NCBI RefSeq assembly: GCF_002078875.1
Contig: NC_034424.1
Location: 9,271,326 to 9,335,325 of the forward strand
From: Numida meleagris
Lineage: Eukaryota; Chordata; Aves; Galliformes; Numididae
Reading direction: 5' to 3'
DNA length: 64,000 nt
In this document: piece by piece, positions 32,311 to 41,712 of the stretch
How the letters are laid out: every line of letters starts with the position of its first letter
Numbering within the stretch: the first letter of the stretch is position 1
Translations under genes and position numbers: made by a program
Notes under the pieces: model-generated
Database searches by the model: none
Seen by the model: only the letters and a program-made list of their open reading frames with translations
What the model was told of the DNA's origin: nothing

Positions 32311-33079
32311 AATTAAGCTACAAAATGCTGCCCATAAACTAGCATTAGAAAGTGACAGGGGAGATAAGTGGGACCTCTGCGGCAGATAAAGCGCTGGGAG
32401 AGAGGAACTGCGGGGAGGTGGGGGCACAGCGGGCAGGGTAGCGCACCAGCGCCCACGTTGGGGCCGCGCTGATTTACGGCGCGAGGGAGGGGGCTGTGGG
32501 ATGGCCACGGCGGGTCAGGCCATGGGGCAGCGAGCCCAGCAGTGGGCAGCTGAGGTGCATAGCCCTCGCAGAACTGGGGCTGCAGAGAACTGCATGGGAT
32601 GCACTGGGGACGAGGTGGGTGGGGCAGAGCCTCTGCCCCATGGGTTTCCCACCTCCCACACTGCCCCGGCACTGTCCCGGCCTGCAGGCACCACGGGGCT
32701 GAGGGCTCCATCGCCCTGCATGGGTGGTGAGACACGGCCACAGTGTGAGGCCACTTTGACACCTCTCCTCCCAGAGTGGGGATTTACTCCCCCAGCAGTG
32801 CTGCGCTCCACTATTGCTCAGTGTAGCATTGCTCCGCGGGTCCACGCCCAGGCCCAACTGCGGCCCCTGGCCCCGTGGGTTGGTACAGCGTAGCGGGGAG
32901 GGCAGGGAGAGGCCCCGGGTGCATCCTCACGGACAGGAGGGAGCTCAGAGCCCTGGGGAAGGAGTGGGAGCCGCAAGCTGCACTGCCCGGGTTGTTTTTT
33001 CCGTGCTCTGCAGCTGAAGAGAGGAGAAGAGTAACGAAAACACAGCTCTGTAGAAGAGCCAGGCCTGGAGAGGCAGCTT

Positions 33080-33180
33080 CCGCCCCGATCCCCAGCAATT
33101 ATCAGCCGAATGCCAGATGTTCCGATGCAATGCCAATGTCAGAGAAAATAAATCTCTGGCAGGTTCAAGGTCCCGCCAGG
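33080..33180. promoter_or_regulatory. Candidate upstream element with NR5A-like half-site
   Basis: Contains CAGCAATTATCAGCCG, GATGCAATGCCAATG and TCAAGGTCC at 33165-33173, one base off the SF-1 half-site consensus. It lies about 0.9 kb upstream of the NR5A1 promoter, next to a CpG-dense block. Confidence 0.3.
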
Positions 33181-34019
33181 CCGGCACGCAGCGGCTCGCG
33201 GCTCGGCCCCGTGTGAGGCGGGGACGGAGCAGCGCAGGGCGGCCGCAGCGCTTCCTCCCGCTCCCGCCGGGCATTGTTCCCCCGGGAAGGCCCGGCCTCA
33301 CGCCGCCCGTCTGCTATTTTGGAAGTGAGGTGTTTGCGGGGGTAAATGCGTCCCTGCGGCCTTGGGCACCTTCCTCTGCACAGGCCCTCGCCAAGGCCGC
33401 GGCCCAGCTCTGGCGGTTCCCGGCCGCATGGGGTCCTGCGTGGAGCCAGATCCTGGAGGGTGGGCACCGGCACCGCCTCTGCTCTGCATTCTGCTGGGCC
33501 TGAGCCCCACCATGGCCGTCATCACTGCCCCAGCTGCTGCCATGGGCACCATAGGGCTGCGCGACCACAGCCTGAGCCCACTGCACCGCACCACCGCCGC
33601 GGGCTGCAGCCGCGCTTTGGCTTCTCGCTGGTGCGCAGCCTTGATGCTCAGCAAAGCATATCTCCTCCTGGGATGTTATCTCCATCCACGTGGCTTATCG
33701 GCAGCAGGGCAGCCCTCCTGCCTGCGCCACGTTCCCGGAGCGTGCCTGCAGCAGGTGTGGTCAGCACTACTGTTGGCCGCCGCTGGCTGCCTGCACCGCC
33801 GGCTGCCCGCAGTCCCTGACTTTGCGGCCCGCACCGATAATGCACGCGGCGAGGACTTTGGCGATAGCGCTGCCGATGACATTACCTTGTCCCCCGCATT
33901 CTTCCGATGCCACGCACGCCTGCGCTTGGGGGCGCGGGCAGGCCCGGCGCATGGCGGTGTGTGCAGATGGTGCGCAGGCAGTGCCGTGAAGCGCTGGTGG
34001 TCTCCTCCCGGGGGGACTC

Positions 34020-34260
34020 ATTGACATATCAGTCACATAGTTCTGCATAATTGGGACTTGGATGCAGCCTCTCTTTATGTTTCCTCTTGGCAGTTGCCAA
34101 CAACATGAAGCACTCCTGGGTCAAAATGACAGCCTTTTGTTTACTATTCCTGCTTATGTGCCTCATTTTCTTCAAGGATAAGAGCTCTCTATAGGAATCT
34201 TTATTGTGATGAGGTTAGCAGAGAGAAAGATTTCTTTTCGGCTTTCTTTCTCTTTCACAG
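34020..34260. promoter_or_regulatory. Candidate distal enhancer island upstream of NR5A1
   Basis: AT-rich non-repetitive segment: ATTGACATATCAGTCACATAG, a TTCTGCATAATTGGG core, TTTTGTTTACTATTCC (forkhead-like TGTTTAC), AAGGATAAGAGC (GATA-like) and GTCAAAATGACAGCC. Flanked on both sides by GC-rich DNA. Confidence 0.35.
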
Positions 34261-34639
34261 CTGATTAGCGGGGTCACCCTGTGGGGAGAGCAGCGTGGGG
34301 TGGGAGCCCAGCGCCTGCCTGGGGGGCCGATGGCCGCTCCCCGCCCCGCACAGCCCCATCCCAGCACCAGGCACCAGCAGGGAGCGGTGGGCAGGAGCCC
34401 GCTGGGGACACACTGCCGCTGTCCTGGCAGCGGTGGCTGTCCTTCGTCTGACCCCTGCACAACGTGGGAGCAGCTGGTGGCAAGGTGGGAGCCCAGAGGA
34501 GAGAGGGTGGTGGTAGGGAATGAGAACAGAGGGCCCCTCAGCCCGGAGCCATGCCTGCAGGCCTTTGCCCATCACACAGGGAGCCCCATCCTCACCTCGC
34601 ACCCCACCCTGGATGCGGGTGACCCTCCGGGGGACAGCT

Positions 34640-34990
34640 TCTCTCTTTAAGAGGAAGGCGGCTTATCCTTGAAAGTTACTTTGTGAAGGTCAAGAGTGGG
34701 ACTGTGACAGAACAGCCTGACAAACGCATCTCCCAAAGTCCTTGGGCCCGATAATGTATGTCCCGTGCAATGTTGACACTGGTGATCCACCAAAGATCAG
34801 GTTAACAAGTTTGACGTTGGTGACAGCGTGATTTGTTCAGCGCTGGCTCTGGATTCATAGAGCAGTTGGCCTTCGGTGATAAACTATGGCACTCGGCGCA
34901 CGAGGCTGCGGCAGTTGTCACCAGCCCGAGCTCAGAGATGAAAAGGAAGCAGAGCTCTAATCAAAATACAGTGGTCAGCAGAGGTTCAGC
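34640..34990. promoter_or_regulatory. Candidate distal enhancer with ERR/NR5A-type half-site
   Basis: Contains TGAAGGTCA at 34684-34692, a fit to TNAAGGTCA. It also has GGCTTATCCTTG, TCAGGTTAACAAG, TTGACGTTGGTGACAG and GTGATAAACTATGG. Dense, non-repetitive and of mixed composition, as in developmental enhancers. Function is inferred. Confidence 0.38.
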
Positions 34991-36042
34991 TGGAAATTAA
35001 AACGTGTCGGTACTTTTCCCACCGCAGCAGCCCCCGTGCCACTGAACATCCCCAGGCTCTGCCTTGGCGCTGGGCAAACCCAACCCTGCAAGTACAACGT
35101 CCTCTGCACCGCCCCACGCACCGCCAACCTCCAGGGCCCCTCGGGGAAAAAATCCAGGCAGTATGGCCACAGGCATTGGAGCTGCTCCACTGAAAGGAGA
35201 AGTGCTGTAAATAAGCAAAATGAACACAGTGGAGGGGCACAGGAAAAGGGAGAGTACATGGCAGAGGAGCAGAGTGGCGTGGCTCATTCTGAGGCTCAAT
35301 AAGCCCCCGAAGGAGCAAGGCAGGAGTGAGCAATGCTGCAGAGAAGCTGGGGTCTGGGACATGACTGACCTGCAGCCATCCTGCAGCCACCGCTGTTTGG
35401 CTTGGCCCAGAGCGAGGCAGCTCCTCTGTCCTGCTCCCAGATCAAAGCCCTTTTGGGTCTGAACAAAAGGATTTCTGTTGTTGAAAGAGATGCTGGAGAC
35501 TTTCCTAAGTAAAAAATGTCTGCTGAAGGAGGACAATGCTGCCCTCGTGAGCAACCCTACGCGGATCCATCTGCTCCATGCAGGACCCAGAGCCACCATC
35601 TGTACGTTCAGCAGTTCACAGACTGCAGAGCAATGCCAAGACAGGCTCAGTGCCAGTGCCCAGTGCATGGGCCTCGATGTGCACCCACTGCATACAAAGA
35701 TGCAAACATGAGAAGCTCAGCGCAGTGTCCACCTCACACCACCTCAGATCTCCAAAGGGTTTGTGCAGTCTCCACAGCTGCTGTCAGTGCCCCCAGGCAT
35801 GTGCACTCTTCTGGCTGACCCATCCTGACCCTGCTGCCCAGCCCTTGTGGTGGGGCCAACACCTCGCAGTGCCCCCGGCCCACCCCGACACCTGCTCTTG
35901 GTGAGACACGGGCAGGCTCATGCACCCCATGAGACCCAGTGTTGCCGAGACACGTCCTAGGGCCAGCAACTGGGGCAGCCACACCCCAGGGCAGAGGATG
36001 AAAGCAGACAGCAGCCCGGCCAGCAGTGCAGAACAATTCACA

Positions 36043-36048
36043 TTTATT
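36043..36048 (-). terminator. NR6A1: Probable NR6A1 polyadenylation signal
   Basis: TTTATT on plus (AATAAA on minus), 5.6 kb past the NR6A1 stop, followed on the minus strand by TG/T-rich DNA. It is the only canonical minus-strand signal I noticed between here and the stop, and the base composition changes to AT-richer immediately on its gene side. Confidence 0.6.
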
Positions 36049-36735
36049 AGTTCATACAGCTAACACTCGCTAAACATGCGTTCAACACTTATTGGTCACA
36101 TTTCCACAGGTAGTCAAGTCACAGAGCAGAGCAGCGGAGCGGGGACAGCGCTGTGCCCCGTGCGGGCTGGGGGACGCCGGTGAGGCCGCAGCGAGGCCAG
36201 GCCAGCTCCAGCTGTAACAGCATGCCATGCCAGGAGACATCCGGCTTCCCTGATTTACACAAGGGATTGTGGGAAAAACGCAGCGTGCTGCTGGGAGAAA
36301 CCATCTCTGGGAACGTCTGCGGAGGGTCCTACGCACTAGGACCATCCCGCTTTGGGAATGCCCTATGAGCCAGGACGCAAAGCTCTGCGAGCCCCAGGCC
36401 AGCAGCGCAGGGACGGGGCTGCAGCCTGCTCCAGGCTGGGCTCCAACAAAGCCAAGCCGGCAGAGCACATCCTGCACCGTGCTGCACCAGGAGGGAATGC
36501 AGAGCTCAGCCCTGCACGGCACCGCAGCGCTCTCACCCTGCACCTTCAGCACTGCGTGGCACCCGGCGCCTGGGGGCGGCGGTGGCCAAGGCGCAGAGCA
36601 TCGCTCCATCACACAGCCACCGCCAGCAGCAGGGCAACAACTGCAGACGCTCTCTCTGGGCCGCACCAGCACCAAACACCGGCAGCATTTTGTTTTTCAC
36701 ACAATCCCTTTGAGATGATAAACAGGATGTCACAC

Positions 36736-36742
36736 GAGGTAG
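36736..36742 (-). promoter_or_regulatory. NR6A1: let-7 seed match (7mer-m8)
   Basis: Plus strand GAGGTAG, so the NR6A1 transcript reads CTACCTC, complementary to let-7 positions 2-8. It lies in the distal inferred 3'UTR. Confidence 0.5.
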
Positions 36743-37364
36743 TTTTGTCATGGAAATTGAGTCAATAATGTTATCAACTATTACAAGACATTTTATAAAT
36801 TGTAAGAAAACAATGAATCGACAAAAGGCTTTGTTAAGGTTGATCGTCATCTGGTTTCAATTTCTGTTTCTTTTTGCCCCTAGGGGCATTTCTGCCACTG
36901 AGCTGTGTTGCTTCTTTCATAGACCTGTTAGAGGTCAACCGCACAGTATCTCTTGCTTTTTTCAATTTTTTTTTCACGGCAGAGACATTGCCTGCATTGC
37001 CCCAGCTCTCTGCACAGCTGCTGTAACCTCTGCACACACGCCCCGGCCGCGGCTTGCGGCCCCACTGCCGACGCTGACCCCGGGGGCTCAGTGCTGCTGC
37101 TCTGCAGAGCCCGGTGCTGCTGTGGGTGTCCCCAGCAGCTGCAGAGAGCCCTGTCCATGCGTCTGAGAGAGACAGTGCTCCGAGCAAGCATGAAGAGGAA
37201 GCTGCACCAACTGGAAATTAAAATGCTCCAATTCCTAAGTAACCAACCGACAGCAGGGATGGGACTGTCTGCCAGAGACTCTGTCCTATTAACTAGCACC
37301 CAATTTTAGCTTTCCCGTGAGCACTGAACACATTTGACATAGAGGGCAAAAAAAGGATGGGGTA

Positions 37365-37415
37365 CATCGGTTGGATTTGGTGATCCAACCCAAAGAGTTC
37401 CATGATTCTGTGAGC
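37365..37415 (+). mobile_element. Possible CR1 3'-terminal remnant
   Basis: GTTGGATTTGGTGATCCAAC followed by CCATGATTCTGTGAG resembles the terminal ATTCTATGATTCTATGA end of CR1 elements in the opposite orientation to the 9241 copy. Very short; similarity judged by eye. Confidence 0.4.
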
Positions 37416-39736
37416 TGCTTTGAAGATGGAAGCAGGGGGAATCTCCCACTCCCCGTGGTGACGCGCCCGCAGGGGAAGTGCAGCTCCCCACGAGGACGGC
37501 ACGTTGCCCTTTGCCATTCCCAGGGCACTGAGCGGAAGGCAGCGCGCTTCCCAGCAGCAAACCCAGAACGGTGCCCCCAAAATCTCCAGGGGAGGCTTCG
37601 TTCAGATCTCAGAGTCCTCCAGACAAGGCATGAAAGAAGCAACCACTGCAACATCAAAACTTAGGGTTTCTCTGGGTCACGTTTAAATACTTATCCCTGA
37701 GCTGCTGTGCGTTGCAAACAACACACTGAGAACCCAGAGAAACGCTACGGCTTGATCCTGACGTCTCATGCATCACCCCCAATTCACACATCATCTAAAA
37801 CTTAAAAATCAGCTTCACACCTAAAGTAGTTCCCCACGTTTCCCCCCTTCTCCTGCCTTCGGCATGGCAGGGATGATTGCCGCTTATTATCCTGAGAAAT
37901 ACAGAAATAACAACACTTCACAGACACCAAGCTTCATAGCTTCAAATCAAAACCAAGAAAGAAGAAAGAATGAACGGTAAATAGCACATTCACAGAAGAT
38001 TTTTTTGTTTGTTTTGTAGTTTTAAAAAATGTAATAAAAAGAAATTCAAGTTTTTTGTTTAAAAAGGTTGGTTCGAAGGACAAGACTTAAAACAGTGAAC
38101 CTGAGTTGGCTGTGCCCGCCCCGTGCAGAGGAGCCCCTGTGCGTGCGGCTCAGACGCTCCCGTCAGCCCCTGCGTGACAGCGGACTGGAGAAGCTCAACA
38201 TTTCAGACCTACAGAAGATGCCGGAGCTACAGCTGGGTCCCACAGCACACAGTGCCCCAGCCAGCAGTGCGGGCCAGCAAGCTGAGACAAGCGAGATGGC
38301 AGCCACCAGCACGCCTCACCGTTAGAAAGCAGCTGGTGTGCGTGCAAAATGGCTGCGGGGCCTGATCCTGCCACGCCACTGTTGCCATCTGCAGGACCTT
38401 GAGGTTAGGAAGGTCCTGGCATCTGGGAGCTCCTGGCAGCCACGCACAGCCCTCTCGAGGAAAGAACTTGCTGCTGACGCACCACAGAGATGCGGCTCCG
38501 CTCCTGGGACAGAAGCCCCACCTGAGGCAAGCAGGGAAGGAAAGCCAGCGGCTGTCAGAGCTTCTGCTCAAGGCCTGGGGTCTCGCCCCTGGATCTCAGA
38601 CTCATCCCCATCACCTGCAGCAGCAATTTCTGCTCTATTCTCTCCAATGCTGACGAGCCGCAAGCTGTAAAACAGCAACAAGGTACCTACGCAGACCTCC
38701 TCTGAAAAGGTGAGCCCGTGCATTTCAAATTTATGTCCCAGATCTCTGTTTGGATTAAAAGTAACTCTTCAGCTTTCCATTTGCACAAATGCTATGAAGG
38801 AGAGGAGGGGGTCAGTCAGCCAATTTATCTTTCAAATCGGGGATAAAAATTGACTTGTCATGGCAGAAAATTCTACCAAAGACTATTATTGTTGATTGAT
38901 TCCTCTATGACAGAAGGTCAGATAAGCAACAGCAGATAGATACCAAAGATAATGAACTTCCCCCTACTAGCATTAAGCACAAATAAAATATGAGTCCCTG
39001 TAAACCGAATGTTACGTGAAGAATGGAACAAAAATTCCAACCTTTCCAGGGTGTCCTTCAAACCAAATTCACAAATACATCTAGCGACTGACCTAACGTC
39101 TCTACATTTCTAGCTACATTCCTACCTTCTCATAATACCTGAGTTCGCAAAGCAACACATTCACTTTACCCTGTTTAAAAAATACAAGTCATTAGAGGAC
39201 TCGGTGCAGAAGGTATTAAGAATGACTGTCCAGTGAGTTACATTCTGGTTTGGTGTACTAGCTTCTCCCTTACTTGTCAGTTTAGTAAGGCTCTTCTACT
39301 CCCCACAATAAATGCTGCCAATCGACCTTTACAAAATTTGGTGTATACAATAGAAAGAACATTTGTTGTTGATTCATCTTCCTAAACGAATTTAGGGGTT
39401 CCGCCGTTATCGGTACAGCATGAGTCTTGGGAGTATTTTGGATAAACTCAGAATAACAAACGGATTGGTTTTGTTGAGTATTTGGCAATAAGATGACTGC
39501 TTTTATGTACACTTATTAAAACTAACTCTCATTCATCAGCAGATTATACAAATTCAGTGATTGTAGAATAAAATTATTCCTATTCAGTTTAACAATTCTT
39601 TGAGTGTATAGAACAGCAAGTCAGAAGATAACCCGTAATAAAAAGATCATATCAAGCTATTTGGAAATTAAAGTTAAAAGCGGAGAAATACTTTCTAACT
39701 TACAAACAGGTATACTAAAATCTTCCCATTTACACT

Positions 39737-39743
39737 TGAGGTA
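39737..39743 (-). promoter_or_regulatory. NR6A1: let-7 seed match (7mer-A1)
   Basis: Plus TGAGGTA gives transcript TACCTCA, pairing with let-7 positions 2-7 with an A opposite position 1. It lies in the middle of the inferred 3'UTR. Confidence 0.45.
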
Positions 39744-41056
39744 TACGATGTATGCAGAAGGCCTTCCTGAGAAATATGTGCTTGTCTCATTTTACAATCA
39801 GAAAGTAAATGAGATTTACAGAACCAACTTTGGATTTGTGAAGCTCTATCAAACTGAACTGCTGCTGGTCCCAGCAGCTGTTACCCGTAACATCATATTT
39901 AAATAGTGAAAAATGAACAGCTAGTGGACTTTTAGAAAAGGGAAACCATCAAGCTGGAAGATTCCCAGGCAGAATTCCAAAGAACGCAATGCTGCCCTGG
40001 GTCTGCTGTTAGCCAGCAGCACGCCCCCGAGGGGCAGCCTCAGCGAGCAGCCAGCTCTTCCAGGCAGCACCCGGAGCCCCACATCGCTGCCGAGTAACCC
40101 AGAGAGTGCCAAGCCAGTGGCTCACAAGGGCTCTTAGGCTGCAACAGAATCAGCACCCAAAATCAGAATAAGAGTACCTCCCTGAAACTCCCCACCACCA
40201 CTATGGGAAGGACGCCAGGAGATTACCCACGAGATACTCAAACTGAGACAAATGCCAGCATTGAGCAATTACTCAGACAGCTACCCGGCTGTCATTAAGC
40301 CATTCCGCCATTCGCTGGAGTGGTGTGGAGGTTGCTAGATGAAAAACCCAAGCCTTCCAACACCTGGGACAAACAGCTCACCATCTTGTGTAGCCATACC
40401 AATTTTTCCTGGTAAGAAGGGATTTCACCAAACAATAAAACTATCTTGACAGGATACAACTACGGATCATGCACTCCCCGAGTCCAGCAGACAAAGCCAT
40501 GCCAGAGGATCCTGGAGTCCTTTTGTCACCATTATGCAGGCTGCATTTCATCACAGGGTAAGTTAGCAGTTCCCAGAAATGAGCTGCTTCTGATGGCTGC
40601 AATGCAGAAGTCTCCTCAGTAGTCAATGACATCTTTGGGGAATACACTAAAAGGGGCAACCCTGCCTCTTCCCTCAGTAGGTTTTTCCTGTTTTTATGAA
40701 CCTGAAATGGATGTTAAGGAAGCAATTAGAAATTATTTGCAGGTCTCACTCTCTCAACAAGAGAACCTTACTGCTGCCATGCTGGGAGCCTGCTATGAAC
40801 TGCAACAGCACAGTTTCAATTAAACAGAAAGGCATTGCAGCAGCAGAGGCAGCCCAGCTGGGGAGGCTAGGGAAGGAGGGCAGCTCGCCATCCCACAGAT
40901 CGAGCTGGGAATGGGTGAGAGCCCTTCTTGGCTCAGGAGCCCTCCAAACCTGGTGGCAGGATTCAAGAAAACCACAGGCATTACCACCTGCATCTGAAAA
41001 CTGCTGGAGGAAAAGGAAACTACTGGCTAGACAGACTTTCCCTTCTTCTCCACTCC

Positions 41057-41057
<1 letters not shown>

Positions 41058-41082
<25 letters not shown>
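41058..41082 (+). repeat. Homopolymer T(25)
   Basis: Twenty-five uninterrupted T on plus, giving A(25) in the sense of the NR6A1 transcript, about 540 bases after the stop codon. It may cause false internal priming in oligo-dT cDNA data. Confidence 0.95.
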
Positions 41083-41088
<6 letters not shown>

Positions 41089-41254
41089 TTAAACAAACCA
41101 AAAAGCTTGGCACTTCTCTAACACCCCCTTTTCCAAAATCGTCCATTTGGGATACTGACAGCTCTGTCAATGAGGTGAGGCAGTTTGAATTCTACGACAA
41201 ACACTTCTGGATACAAATCACGAAAAGAGCAGTGTGCGAACAGCATCTTCTCCT

Positions 41255-41262
41255 TGAGGTAG
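41255..41262 (-). promoter_or_regulatory. NR6A1: let-7 seed match (8mer)
   Basis: Plus TGAGGTAG equals the first eight bases of let-7, so the transcript carries the full complementary 8mer CTACCTCA. It lies about 360 bases after the stop. Mammalian NR6A1 is a reported let-7 target. Confidence 0.65.
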
Positions 41263-41623
41263 TCTTAGTCATCTCAGTCCCCAGCCCCAAAATACAAAAG
41301 AACTAACCCTAACAAACACTGCAACTTTAAACATCTTCACATTCTGTAAACTGCTGGAGAATGCATCTGCTGCATTCATACAGAACCATGTGCATCGTGT
41401 TGAAGATCATACATTCAACTCTGTCGTGAAATAAATATATAGGAAAAAGAGTAAAAAAAAAACAACAAAAACAAACAAAAGATTCTTGCTACAGCGGCAG
41501 GGACACCCATTGCCCTGTCTCAGCACCTCCCTCCTGCCTTGATCATGTTTCCCCCTTCCTCTGGAGGCGAGCCTGCTCCCTGCCTGAGGCACAGAGTAAG
41601 GCACCGGCCGGGGCAAGCTGGGC

Positions 41624-41712
41624 TCACTCTTTGCTCACACTGGTCTTGCAGGAATGCAGAACGGCCTTAAAAAGGAGAGGCAGCTGCTCCAGCGGGACAT
41701 TCACCATCTTTC
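41624..41712 (-). CDS. NR6A1: NR6A1 terminal coding exon
   Basis: Acceptor CTTAACAG precedes 41712; stop TGA at 41626-41624. Encodes [20 protein letters not shown] and SCKTSVSKE. The end matches human GCNF apart from single substitutions. Confidence 0.97.

Larger units (their letters stand above)
32311..36030. other. Intergenic region between NR5A1 promoter and NR6A1 3' end
   Basis: 3.7 kb holding no recognisable gene. The first part is GC-rich with a CpG-dense block at 33160-33320. AT-richer islands with unusual, motif-dense sequence lie at 33080-33180, 34020-34260 and 34640-34990 and are listed separately. About 35000-36030 looks like ordinary unique spacer. Confidence 0.6.
36049..41623 (-). 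other. NR6A1: Inferred long NR6A1 3'UTR
   Basis: About 5.6 kb between the stop codon and the only strong polyadenylation signal. A long 3'UTR is known for mammalian NR6A1. It is AT-rich in its central part (37800-39900) and contains let-7 seed matches, a 25-base poly(T) (poly(A) in the transcript) at 41058-41082 and a small CR1-like remnant at 37365-37415. No open frame in it is convincing. Confidence 0.55.
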
